Part shown: piece after piece, positions 27,487 to 35,520 of the stretch | Layout of the letters: every line of letters begins with the position of its first letter | Position numbering within the stretch: position 1 is the stretch's first letter | Assembly: GCF_016863655.1 (NCBI RefSeq) | Contig: NZ_BOPH01000026.1 | Span: 1 to 64,000, forward strand | Length of the DNA: 64,000 bases | Reading direction: 5' to 3' | Source of the DNA: Virgisporangium ochraceum | GTDB taxonomy: Bacteria; Actinomycetota; Actinomycetes; Mycobacteriales; Micromonosporaceae | Notes under the pieces: generated by a model | The model's input: only the letters and a program-made list of their open reading frames with translations | Database searches by the model: none | What the model was told of the DNA's origin: nothing | Made by a program: the position numbers and the translations under genes

Positions 27487-27529
27487 TTGATTTTCATCAA
27501 CATTGACCATATGAGGCCGTCAGTGTCAA
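27487..27529. promoter_or_regulatory. Divergent regulatory region with two dyads
   Basis: TTGAT-TTTC-ATCAA (27487-27500) and TTGAC...GTCAA (27503-27507 and 27525-27529) lie between the HTH-citrate synthase gene and the DRE-TIM enzyme gene. A perfect TTGACA on the minus strand (27524-27529) is a likely -35 box for the HTH gene; the -10 is weak. The AT-rich dyads are candidates for binding by the HTH-citrate synthase itself. Confidence 0.45.
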
Positions 27530-27538
27530 CCTGTGCGC

Positions 27539-28765
27539 ATGCCACGCATCCACTTTCTCGACGTGACCAACCGCGACGGCGTCCAGACGGCCCGTACCGG
27601 GCTGTCGAAGTTCGGTAAGACGATGGTCAACTTCTACCTGGGCCGGCTCGGGGTGATGCAGTCCGAGATCGGGTTCCCGTTCCTGTTCCACGAGGTGCCG
27701 TACGTCCGCGCGCAGGTGGCGCTCGCTGAGGTCGGCGCGTTCGGTGACCTGCGCCTGTCGGGGTGGTGCCGGGCCGTGGTCGCCGACGTCGAGAAGGCGG
27801 CGCCGCTCGGCCTGTCGCACTACAACCTGTCGATTTCGACATCCGATCAGATGCTCCAGAACAAGTTCAAGGGAAAATTGGACCGCGACGCGCTGATCAG
27901 GGAAACCCAGCAGGCCGTGCGCGCGGCGAAGGCCGGCGGCGCCCGCACGGTCGGCGTCAACGCGGAGGACGGGTCGCGCACCGACGACGCGTTCCTCACC
28001 GAGTTCGCCCTCGCCGCGCGGGAGGCCGGCGCCGACCGGCTGCGCTACTGCGACACGATCGGCGGCGACACCCCGTTCCGCATCCGCGACCGGTTCGCCG
28101 CCCTGGCGGACGCGACCGGGTCGACGGTCGAGACGCACTGCCACAACGACCTCGGCCTGGCCGTGGCGAACTCGGTCGCCGGCGCGCTGGGTGGACTTGA
28201 CGCCGGTCAAGACGTATGGATCAACACGTGCGTCAACGGGATCGGCGAGCGGTCGGGCAATGCCGACCTGCTGTCGTGCATCCTGGCGCTGCGGCACGGG
28301 TTCGGCGTGCACGACCGGGTGGAGGTCGGCGACAAGCTCGACCTCGGGTGGGCGCGCCGGTTCGCGCTGTGGGCGTCGTACGCGTTCGGCCAGCCGCTGC
28401 CGTACAACCAGCCGGGAGTCGGGGTGAACGCGTTCGCGCACGAGTCGGGCATCCACGCCGACGGGGCGCTCAAGGACCACCGCAACTACGAGCTGTACGA
28501 CGAGGACGCGCTGGGCCCGTTCCCGGCCGATCACCACGCGACGCGCGGCCGGGTCGTGCTCACCGGCGAGTACGGCGGGCGGGCGGGGTTCCGGCACGTG
28601 CTCGACTCCCTCGGTCTGGCGGACCTACCCGACGAGGAGCTGTCGTTCCAGCTGGTGCAGCTGTGCAACGCACAGACCGGACGGCCGCTGACCGACGACG
28701 AACTCCGGCTGATCGCCACGTATCCGGCGCAGCTGGCGCTACTGTTTCCGGGGCTGCTTTCCTAG
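27539..28765 (+). CDS. DRE-TIM pyruvate carboxyltransferase (citrate/homocitrate synthase-like)
   Basis: 408 residues from ATG; a GTG two codons earlier is possible, and neither has a Shine-Dalgarno, so the mRNA may be leaderless. The DRE-TIM barrel shows DVTNRDGVQTA at the start of the barrel, the metal-binding ETHCHNDLG, and NGIGERSGNADL. These define the family of isopropylmalate, homocitrate, citramalate and Re-citrate synthases, which condense acetyl-CoA with a 2-oxo acid. The C-terminal LeuA regulatory domain is absent, as in homocitrate and Re-citrate synthases. Its divergent partner is a citrate synthase-like protein, so a role around oxaloacetate/2-oxoglutarate is likely. The substrate cannot be fixed from sequence. 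Confidence 0.85.
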   Translation: MPRIHFLDVTNRDGVQTARTGLSKFGKTMVNFYLGRLGVMQSEIGFPFLFHEVPYVRAQVALAEVGAFGDLRLSGWCRAVVADVEKAAPLGLSHYNLSISTSDQMLQNKFKGKLDRDALIRETQQAVRAAKAGGARTVGVNAEDGSRTDDAFLTEFALAAREAGADRLRYCDTIGGDTPFRIRDRFAALADATGSTVETHCHNDLGLAVANSVAGALGGLDAGQDVWINTCVNGIGERSGNADLLSCILALRHGFGVHDRVEVGDKLDLGWARRFALWASYAFGQPLPYNQPGVGVNAFAHESGIHADGALKDHRNYELYDEDALGPFPADHHATRGRVVLTGEYGGRAGFRHVLDSLGLADLPDEELSFQLVQLCNAQTGRPLTDDELRLIATYPAQLALLFPGLLS

Positions 28766-28998
28766 CTCTTTCAGGTTTAAAAGGCAAGTCGCCACGCATA
28801 TGCCGCGAATACGGTTTACCGGGCGCATCTGGCGGGTACTCTTCGCCGCTCACCGGGCTGCCCCGGATCCTGAGGACTTCCACCAGGATGCAACCGACTA
28901 GCAACCGAACGTGACTGTGTGAGCACCTGAAGTAGTTGAGTCTTTCTCGTGTCGGCACGTTGTCCCTGATCCAGGGGCCAGCTACACGAGGGGATCCG

Positions 28999-29892
28999 AT
29001 GACCGCTCCTACCGTCACCTCTGCTCCGTCGCGCCCCCAGCACGTCGTGGCCACGGACCGGGAAGTCGAGGATCTGGTCCGTGCCCACCTGCCGCTGGTG
29101 GGGCACCTCGTACGCGAGCTCGCCAGTCGCCTGCCGGCGCACGTCAACCGCGAGGATCTGGTGTCGGCCGGCATGGCGGCGCTCGCGGCGGCGGCGAAGG
29201 GCTACGACCCCGACCGGGGCACGCCGTTCGGCAGCTTCGCGACCGTCCGCATCCGGGGCGCCCTCCTCGACGAGCTGCGCGGCCTCGACTGGGCCAGCCG
29301 CTCGGTGCGCAGCCGGGCCCGCCGCATCGAGACCGCGCAGCAGCAGCTCACCGCCGCCCTCGGCCGGGCCGCCACCCCGGCGGAGCTGGCCGAGGCGCTC
29401 GGCGTGGCCGTCGACGAGATCACCGCCGTCGACGAGGACGTTCAACGCGCCGTCGTCCTGAGCCTGCAGGGCTTCGCGCCCGGCACCGCCGACGACATGG
29501 TGCGCGAGCGCACACCGGGACCGGAGGAGCTGCTGCTCCAGCGCGAGCGGGTGGGCTACCTGCACCACGCGATCGAGGCGCTGCCCGACCGGCTGCGGCA
29601 CGTCGTCGCCGGGTACTTCTTCCACGAGCGGCCGATGGCCGAGATCGCCGCCGAGCTGGGCGTCACCGAGTCGCGGGTGTCGCAGCTGCGGGCCGAGGCG
29701 CTGGTGCTGCTCCGCGAGGGGTTGAACACCCATCTGGACCCGGAGCTGGCCGGCCAGCCCGGTCGCGCGAGCGGGTGCGTCGCCCGCCGGCGCGAGGCGT
29801 ACTACCAGCAGATCGCCGAGCGGGGGACGCTCAACAGCCGCCTCGCCCGCACGAACGCCCTCGCCCTCCCGGTGACCCTCGCCGCCGCATAG
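28999..29892 (+). CDS. WhiG/FliA-type alternative sigma factor
   Basis: 297 residues. Regions 2 (LVRAHLPLVGHLVRELASRLP...DLVSAGMAAL...RIRGALLDELRGLDWASRSVRSRARRI), 3 and 4 (EALPDRLRHVVAGYFFHERPMAEIAAELGVTESRVSQLRAEAL) are complete and match the FliA/WhiG group, which controls flagellar or sporulation genes. The ATG has GAGGGGA five bases ahead; an upstream in-frame ATG 63 nt earlier lacks support. The C-terminal 55 residues after region 4 are an unusual Arg/Ala-rich extension. The 233 bp upstream hold no gene I can support. Confidence 0.88.
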   Translation: MTAPTVTSAPSRPQHVVATDREVEDLVRAHLPLVGHLVRELASRLPAHVNREDLVSAGMAALAAAAKGYDPDRGTPFGSFATVRIRGALLDELRGLDWASRSVRSRARRIETAQQQLTAALGRAATPAELAEALGVAVDEITAVDEDVQRAVVLSLQGFAPGTADDMVRERTPGPEELLLQRERVGYLHHAIEALPDRLRHVVAGYFFHERPMAEIAAELGVTESRVSQLRAEALVLLREGLNTHLDPELAGQPGRASGCVARRREAYYQQIAERGTLNSRLARTNALALPVTLAAA

Positions 29893-29911
29893 GACCTCAC
29901 CGCCCGCTGGT

Positions 29912-29985
29912 GGTTTCGGGGCGGGCACCTTGCTCCGCGGAGTGAAGCGTCGAGCTCCGCTCCGCAAGGTGCCCGCCCCGAAACC
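29912..29985. terminator. Long 22-bp hairpin downstream of the sigma factor gene
   Basis: Perfect 22-bp inverted repeat (arms 29912-29933 and 29964-29985, starting GGTTTCGGGG) with a 30-nt loop that itself contains CTCCGCGGAG and GCGGAG/CTCCGC pairs. Twenty bases after the sigma-factor stop, so a terminator is the simplest role; it is longer than terminators elsewhere in the window. Confidence 0.7.
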
Positions 29986-30010
29986 CTCGTGGTCGGGCTC
30001 GTCCCAGCGG

Positions 30011-30057
30011 TTGCCGGCTCGCGAGCGTATGCGTTAGGTTAACCAGGTGGTTAACCT
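30011..30057 (+). promoter_or_regulatory. Leaderless promoter and operator of the ArsR gene
   Basis: TTGCCG (30011-30016), 18 nt and TAGGTT (30035-30040) predict transcription starting at or beside the GTG start codon at 30047. A palindrome AGGTTAACC-AGGT-GGTTAACCT (30036-30057) covers the -10 box and the first codons, as expected for an autorepressing ArsR protein. Confidence 0.65.
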
Positions 30058-30361
30058 TGATCTCACGTTCTCGGCGCTGGCCGACCCCACGCGGCGGTCG
30101 ATCGTCGACACCCTCGCCGGCGAGCCGCGCACCATCGCGGCGCTCGCGGAGCCGCTGCCGATGTCGTTGGTGGCGGTCAGCAAGCACATCACGGTGCTGG
30201 AGCGGGCCGGCCTGCTCACCCGCACGAAGGTCGGACGGGCGCAGGTCTGCACGCTGCGGCCCGATCCCCTGGCCGGCGCCGCCGGCTGGATCGACCACTA
30301 CCGGCGGTTCTGGACGGGTCGCGTCGACTCCCTCGAGCGCTACCTCGAGGGGGAGTCATGA
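30047..30361 (+). CDS. ArsR family transcriptional repressor
   Basis: 104 residues, a single winged helix (FSALADPTRRSIVDTLAGEPRTIAALAEPLPMSLVAVSKHITVLERAGLLTRTKVGRAQVCTL). It has no Cys metal site, so it belongs to the non-metal ArsR group that pairs with SRPBCC proteins. The start is GTG within the operator, with no Shine-Dalgarno, consistent with a leaderless mRNA. Overlaps the next gene by four bases (ATGA). Confidence 0.88.
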   Translation: MVNLDLTFSALADPTRRSIVDTLAGEPRTIAALAEPLPMSLVAVSKHITVLERAGLLTRTKVGRAQVCTLRPDPLAGAAGWIDHYRRFWTGRVDSLERYLEGES

Positions 30362-30774
30362 CCGATCTGACCATCGACCGCACCCTGGCGTTCCCGGTGG
30401 AGCGGGTGTGGCGGGCGATGACCGACCCGGCCGCGTTGACCGCGTGGTTCTGGCCGCGGCGGTTCGACCCCACCGTCGAGGTCGACCTGCGGGTCGGCGG
30501 TCGGTACCGGATCGACGGGCCGGCGGTGGGCATGGCCGTCAGCGGCGAGTACGTGGCCGTCGAGCCGCCGCACCGGCTGGTCTTCACCTGGCTCTGGGAC
30601 GGGGAGGACGCCGAGACCCTGGTCACCGTCGAGCTGACGCCGACGGCCGACGGCACCCGGCTGGTCCTCCGGCACGAACGGTTCGTCGACGACGAGGCCG
30701 CGAAGAGCCACGCGCAGGGCTGGGACGACTGCCTCGACCGCCTCCCCGCGTGGCTCACCCACTCAACGGAATGA
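30358..30774 (+). CDS. SRPBCC (AHSA1/START-like) domain protein
   Basis: 138 residues, one SRPBCC/AHSA1 domain (TIDRTLAFPVERVWRAMTDPAALTAWFWP...LVLRHERFVDDEAAKSHAQGWDDCLDRL). The hydrophobic cavity of this fold binds small lipophilic ligands; fusion or pairing with ArsR regulators is very common, and the ligand is unknown. GGGGGAG ribosome binding site. The last 20 bp overlap the convergent last gene of the injection-system operon, with no terminator between. Confidence 0.87.
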   Translation: MTDLTIDRTLAFPVERVWRAMTDPAALTAWFWPRRFDPTVEVDLRVGGRYRIDGPAVGMAVSGEYVAVEPPHRLVFTWLWDGEDAETLVTVELTPTADGTRLVLRHERFVDDEAAKSHAQGWDDCLDRLPAWLTHSTE

Positions 30775-32128
30775 ACTTCACCGCCTTGACGGCCGGCGCC
30801 ACCGGGGCGCCGGTGCTCGCGCCGCTCACCACGATGAAGTCGATGCCGCCGTGGCTGCCGTCGTCGGTCACCGAGGAGCCGGTGACGGTCATGCGGCTGT
30901 AGTCCTTGAAGTTGACCTCGATCTTCCGGTCGCCCGGACCGACGTAGACCAGCTCGACCTTCGACGCCCTGGTCAGGAAGCGGATCTGGATGGGCGCGGT
31001 GTTGCACTGGTCGGGCTTGTCGGCCAGGGCCGAGGCCAGGAACCGGGTGGCGGCGTCGGCGCCGCGCACGGCCAGCGCGGTGGCGTTGACGCACGCCGCG
31101 TCGCCGCCCTGGTCGGGGTTGCCGCTGACGATCAGCCCGTCGCCGCGGAAGGCGTCGCTGTCGACGACACCGGCGCCGCCGCGGGTCAGGTCGACCTCCT
31201 TGACGCCGGTGCCCGGCGCCACCGCCGGCCCGCTGGACCCCGACGGCGCCGCCGACCCCGGTGACGAGGCGGCCCCCGGCGACGACGCGCCGGGCGACGA
31301 CGGCAGGGCCGGCTTCGCCGGGTCGCCGCCCTGCGTCTGCGGAGCGGCGGCGACCGACCCGCTGGGCTCCGGGTCGGGCTCGTTCACGGCCCGCGCGATC
31401 AGCGCGGATCCCAGGATCGCGCCGGCGATGATGCCCAGGGCGGCGACCGCGCCGCCGATCCGGGCCAGCTTCGACGCGAACCGCGGCCGTTGCAGGAACG
31501 TCGCGGCGACGGCGCCGTACGCCCCGTCGCCGCCGGCCTCGATCTTCAGCGCGCGCTGCGTCTCCTGGCTCCACGGCACCGGCGCGCGCACGGCGAGCGC
31601 GACGCTCTCGCTGGCGCCCGCCTGCAGCGCCAGCGCGGGCGGGTTGAACCGGGCCTTCGCCCGGCGCTCCGGGTCGGTGGCGGCCAGCAGCAGCCGTACC
31701 GGCACGTTGCCGCTGTTGACGACCTGTACCTGATACTTCGCCGACCGCTTGCCGATCGCGACCTCGGGCGCCACCTGCAGCCCGACCTGCTGCACCACCG
31801 CGACGTCGACGGTCAACTCCTCGCAGCGCGAGATCTCCGGCCGGTAGCGCGACCGGGCGAGCACGCCGACGGTGTAGATCCCGGCGACCGCCGGTGGGTC
31901 GGTGCCGAGCGTCAGCCGCACCGACGCCGACCCGGTCTCCCCCGGCCGCAGCTTGATCACGTCGGGTTCGAGCCGGGCGCCGGTGTTCTGGGGCAGGCCG
32001 AGCAGCTCCAGCCCGTAGTGCTCCACCACGTCGCTGGTGTTGCGCACGCTCACCTGCAGCGCGAACGCGTCACCCGGCTGAGCGTCGACCCGGTCCGGGG
32101 TGAGCTCCACCCGCAGCGGCACGGCCAT
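30755..32128 (-). CDS. eCIS operon single-pass membrane protein with Ig-like N-terminus
   Basis: 457 residues; last gene of the structural operon, AGGGGG ribosome binding site. Residues 1-210 are two predicted beta-sandwich domains (PLRVELTPDRVDAQPGDAFALQVSVRN; VQVVNSGNVPVRLLL) like CARDB or alpha-2-macroglobulin-type domains, on the cytoplasmic side. A membrane helix at about 222-246 is followed by a Pro/Ser/Gly linker and a C-terminal beta domain (KVELVYVGPGDRKIEVNFKDYSRMTVTGSSV) outside. The family is not one I can name. A protein of this topology could tether the contractile particle to the membrane, which is inference from position. It resembles the 369-residue protein starting at 50446. 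Confidence 0.72.
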   Translation of the reverse strand: MAVPLRVELTPDRVDAQPGDAFALQVSVRNTSDVVEHYGLELLGLPQNTGARLEPDVIKLRPGETGSASVRLTLGTDPPAVAGIYTVGVLARSRYRPEISRCEELTVDVAVVQQVGLQVAPEVAIGKRSAKYQVQVVNSGNVPVRLLLAATDPERRAKARFNPPALALQAGASESVALAVRAPVPWSQETQRALKIEAGGDGAYGAVAATFLQRPRFASKLARIGGAVAALGIIAGAILGSALIARAVNEPDPEPSGSVAAAPQTQGGDPAKPALPSSPGASSPGAASSPGSAAPSGSSGPAVAPGTGVKEVDLTRGGAGVVDSDAFRGDGLIVSGNPDQGGDAACVNATALAVRGADAATRFLASALADKPDQCNTAPIQIRFLTRASKVELVYVGPGDRKIEVNFKDYSRMTVTGSSVTDDGSHGGIDFIVVSGASTGAPVAPAVKAVKFIPLSG

Positions 32129-32141
32129 GTCGGACCCCCTT

Positions 32142-33062
32142 TCAGACCCGCTCGTCGAACATGACCTCGGAGATGCAGACGTCCTTGAATCTGGTGCCCG
32201 GCACGGTGGCCAGCACGACGAACGTGACGGTCTTCGTGGTGGCGCCGTCGAGGTCGAACGTCTGCGGGTCGGCCGAGTCGACCACCGGCACCTCCCGCTC
32301 GCCCTTCTCCGTCCTGATCCGCATCTTCGTGATGCGTTGATTGTTGGTGTAGTCGACCGGACTCTTCGCGAACCCGTTGACCATCGTGATCCGGGCCAGC
32401 TTGACCGGTCGGTTGAACGCGAACCGCACCTCGACACCGACGTTCGTCGGGATCAGGTGTCCGCCGCTGTGCCAGGCCGTCTTCAGGTCGCCGTCGTTGA
32501 TGAGCTGGGGACCCCACAGGGCGGTGTCGGGGTCGGCGGCGGAGGCGGTGACGGTCACCGCGGACGAGTCGACGCGGATCAGCGCCGGCTCCGGCTTCGG
32601 CTGGGCGGCGGGCTCCTCCCGGTCCCGCAGCACGACGAACGCGACCACGGCGACGATCGCGACCACCGCGAGCACGGCGATCAGGACCACGAGCCACGTC
32701 CAGCTCCGTGCGGGCTTCGGCAGCGGGCCGAGGTCGACCGGGCCCGGATGTGCGGGGCGCAGCTCCTGGCCGCAGCGCTGGCACCGGATGCGCGTCGCCG
32801 GGTTGATCTCGTGGCAGGACGGGCAGCCGATCTCGGCGACGCCGGGCCGGGGCGCGGGCGCCACCGGTTCGAGCAGGATCGGGTGGGCGGCCGGGCCGGG
32901 CACGTCGCGTTCGCCGGGCGCGCGGGCGACGCCGAACTGCTGGGGGTCGCCGGCGGCCGGACGCTCGCGCAGGAACATCAACGGGTATCCACATTGACCA
33001 CACAGCTGGTCGCGGTTCGGGTCGACCGCGGCGCCGCAGTCGGGGCAGGACACCGTCGTCAT
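32142..33062 (-). CDS. eCIS operon zinc-ribbon/membrane/discoidin-like protein
   Basis: 306 residues. Two zinc ribbons: CPDCG...CGQCG at 6-25 and CPSCHE...CQRCG near 80-97. A membrane helix sits at about 119-144, and the exterior C-terminus is a discoidin (F5/8C)-like carbohydrate-binding domain (LINDGDLKTAWHSGG...VEVRFAFNRPVKLARITMVNGF...KDVCISEVMF). The gene starts four bases inside the end of gpI and ends 13 bases before the next. A cytoplasmic zinc ribbon linked across the membrane to a glycan-binding domain could connect the particle to the cell envelope; this is inference. Confidence 0.78.
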   Translation of the reverse strand: MTTVSCPDCGAAVDPNRDQLCGQCGYPLMFLRERPAAGDPQQFGVARAPGERDVPGPAAHPILLEPVAPAPRPGVAEIGCPSCHEINPATRIRCQRCGQELRPAHPGPVDLGPLPKPARSWTWLVVLIAVLAVVAIVAVVAFVVLRDREEPAAQPKPEPALIRVDSSAVTVTASAADPDTALWGPQLINDGDLKTAWHSGGHLIPTNVGVEVRFAFNRPVKLARITMVNGFAKSPVDYTNNQRITKMRIRTEKGEREVPVVDSADPQTFDLDGATTKTVTFVVLATVPGTRFKDVCISEVMFDERV

Positions 33063-33565
33063 GCTTTTCCGCCAGGAAATCTGATGTCGAGCTCCACCTG
33101 GGAGCCCAGGGGCAGTTCGGCCTCGAGGATCCGGTGGACCTGGCGCTCGCTGAGGTGCCCGGTGTGGTCGAGCTGCACGACGACCTTCAGGTCGGACGGG
33201 GGCACGGGGTCGTCGCCGCCGTACACGCCACCGGTGTCGGTCACCGTGACCCGCGACCCGGTGGCCGCCTCCAGCAGGCTCTCGACGCCGTAGCGGGTAC
33301 CGCGCCAGCCGAGCAGCCGGCCGACCTCGCGCACCAGCGCGCGCTTGTACTCGGGCGGGTCGGTCGGCTCCAGCTCCACGCCCAGCCAGCGGGCCAGGTA
33401 CTCCAGCATCTCCGGCGCGGCGAGCCCGGTGTCGAGGTGGTGCTCGACGGAGTCGACCCGATCGCGGACCGTGGTCGCGACCTCCTCCAGCGCCGTGACG
33501 AAGCCCCTCAGCACCAGGTCCTCGGCCATCACGCGCGGGAGCTGCCGCACCAGCCAGCCGTTCAC
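33059..33565 (-). CDS. Phage tail protein I-like baseplate protein
   Basis: 168 residues, P2 gpI/Afp12-like. GTG overlaps the stop of the gpJ-like gene (GTGA). Conserved stretch YLARWLGVELEPTDPPEYKRALVREVGRLLGWRGTRYG marks the family. In contractile systems this protein joins baseplate wedges to fibres or to neighbouring wedges. The C-terminal half is a small beta domain (SDLKVVVQLDHTG...GSQVELDIRFPGG). Confidence 0.85.
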   Translation of the reverse strand: MNGWLVRQLPRVMAEDLVLRGFVTALEEVATTVRDRVDSVEHHLDTGLAAPEMLEYLARWLGVELEPTDPPEYKRALVREVGRLLGWRGTRYGVESLLEAATGSRVTVTDTGGVYGGDDPVPPSDLKVVVQLDHTGHLSERQVHRILEAELPLGSQVELDIRFPGGKA

Positions 33566-35520
33566 TGCTGGACGACCACTCTGTGCTGGAACGACATGAA
33601 CAACGCCTCGGGGCGCAGTCTCGCGCGCTGGTCGACCTGGTCGAGCGTCACCTTGCGCCGCAGGTCGGCCGAGAACACGTGCACCGCCTCGACACCCTGC
33701 ACGCCGAACGCGCCGTGGAGCACGCCGTACACGTCACCGAGGCGCAGGTCGATGCCGAACGGCCAGCCGTTGCCGCCCGGTCCACCCACGAGCGGGTTCA
33801 GGTACCGGTACAGCGCCATCTCGGCGCGCTCGCGCACGGTCTCCGGACGCACGCCGGCGCTCGCCCGGACCTCGGCCACGACCTTGATCCCCTGGTAGCG
33901 CGGGGGCTCGACCTTGATGCGCATCGTGAGGAGCCGCCGCGGTTCCAGGTAGGCCTTGATCTGTTCGAGGAGGTCCCTGGAGATGACGAGGTCGTCGAGG
34001 GTCAGCTCCTCGGGCGCGACGTCGATGCGCGGCACCACGAGCAGCCGGGCCGGTTCGCCCGGCTGGGACGGCGGGAGGCAGCGGGCCCGCGCGACGCCGG
34101 GCGCGCCGTCGAGGGTCAGCCGCTCGACGTCCTCCGCCGTCACGGCGCGTCGCGCGCCGCGCAGGTACAGCGGTCCGCGCACCTTGGCGTTGTCGACGGT
34201 CTCGGCGTCGACGCCGCCCGCCGCCGGGTCGAGGTTCGTCACGCTCGCCACGAACGGGATCGACGTATGCAGAACCGTGAGCCGGTTCGCGGCGACGTTG
34301 CCGCGCCGGCCACCGCCGTAGCGGTACCCGGTGACGTAGATCTGCGCGTCCTCCGGCGGCACGGCACCGTGCTGGCGGGCGCGGCCCTCGCGGTCGAACA
34401 CCTGCGGCCCGAACCGGATCTCGCCGGTGGCGCCGGACCACGTGAACACTCGGTCGTCGACGGTGGCGTCGCTGAGGTCGGCGACCTCCGACCACACCTG
34501 CTCCTCGGGTGGGGTGGTGCGGTCGTGCCGCGGCGGCACCACGCGCACGGTCTCGTCGGCCCTTCGCGGCAGCACCGGCGCGCGGCGCACGGTGAAGACC
34601 TGTCCGGGACGGCCGGTGCTGGTACCGAGGAGCTCGGCGGGCGCCGGTTCGGCGTGGTGCGCGGCGACCGCGCCGCCGATGCTCTGCGCGGTGAGCGACT
34701 CAAGCCGGGGCGGGTTGCGGTACTCCGGCTGGCCGGCCGCCGCCTGCACGAGGCGGCACCTGATCCAGTGCGCCCTGCGGGTTCCCAGCGCGAGCGGACG
34801 GTGCCGGGGCGGCAGCAGGAGGGTGACCTCGCCGGGGCTGTTGAAGCCGGCGGACGTGTCGTCGAGGATGCGCACGTTCTGCCACTCGCGGCCGTCCCAG
34901 GCCTCCCAGACGCGCGGCGGGCGGCGGGGATCGACGCCGGCGCCCTCCGGGCCGGTCCTCACCTCGAGCTTGAGGAGGTTGCCGCCGGCGGAGTCCGCGA
35001 AGCCGAAGTAGACGGCCTCGTCGGGACGCAGCGTCGGGAAGAGCCTGACGCTGCTGGCCTCCCGCCTCAGGTCGTCCCAGTGGTCGGTGAAGCGGTCGTC
35101 GGTGTGGGTCAGGCACGCGATCAGCTGCGGGGCGACGATCTGCAGGTCGTCGTCGGTGAGGAAGATGACCGCCTCGCCGTCGGAGCTGCGCTCGGTGCTC
35201 ACCTGCGTGCCGGCCGGGATCCGCACCGGTTCGGCCCGCGACGCGGTGAGGCTGAACAGCAGGTCGACCCGCGCGGGGACGGCCGAGAACAGCTCGATGC
35301 CGACGAGTTCGAGGAACTTCACGTACATGCGGTCGGGCACCTGGTTGAGCCGGTACAGCGTCATCTCGGTCATCCAGGCGAACAGCTCGATGAGCGCCAC
35401 ACCCGGGTCGGAGACGTTGTGGTCCGTCCAATCGGGACAGTGCCGCGGGATGCGCCGCTTCGCCTCGTCGACGATGTCCTGGAAGCGCCGGTCGTCCAGG
35501 TTGGGAGACGGAAGACTCAT
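33562..35520 (-). CDS. Baseplate J/gp47-like assembly protein
   Basis: 652 residues (Afp11-like, TIGR02243-type putative baseplate assembly protein). The N-terminus LPSPNLDDRRFQDIVDEAKRRIPRHCPDWTDHNVSDPGVALIELFAWMTEMTLYRLNQVPDR is the family hallmark; the middle inserts a beta-rich domain and the C-terminus has the second gpJ module. It forms the baseplate wedge with gp25. ATG overlaps the gp25 stop (ATGA) and has AGGGGG upstream; the frame stays open farther upstream but only as a shadow of gp25. Confidence 0.9.
   Translation of the reverse strand: MSLPSPNLDDRRFQDIVDEAKRRIPRHCPDWTDHNVSDPGVALIELFAWMTEMTLYRLNQVPDRMYVKFLELVGIELFSAVPARVDLLFSLTASRAEPVRIPAGTQVSTERSSDGEAVIFLTDDDLQIVAPQLIACLTHTDDRFTDHWDDLRREASSVRLFPTLRPDEAVYFGFADSAGGNLLKLEVRTGPEGAGVDPRRPPRVWEAWDGREWQNVRILDDTSAGFNSPGEVTLLLPPRHRPLALGTRRAHWIRCRLVQAAAGQPEYRNPPRLESLTAQSIGGAVAAHHAEPAPAELLGTSTGRPGQVFTVRRAPVLPRRADETVRVVPPRHDRTTPPEEQVWSEVADLSDATVDDRVFTWSGATGEIRFGPQVFDREGRARQHGAVPPEDAQIYVTGYRYGGGRRGNVAANRLTVLHTSIPFVASVTNLDPAAGGVDAETVDNAKVRGPLYLRGARRAVTAEDVERLTLDGAPGVARARCLPPSQPGEPARLLVVPRIDVAPEELTLDDLVISRDLLEQIKAYLEPRRLLTMRIKVEPPRYQGIKVVAEVRASAGVRPETVRERAEMALYRYLNPLVGGPGGNGWPFGIDLRLGDVYGVLHGAFGVQGVEAVHVFSADLRRKVTLDQVDQRARLRPEALFMSFQHRVVVQQ

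Noticed and set aside
28770..28815. WhiG-type promoter (TAAA / GCCGATAA) upstream of the sigma factor
   Set aside because: TAAA and GCCGCGAA are 20 nt apart instead of about 16 and the second box matches only 6 of 8.
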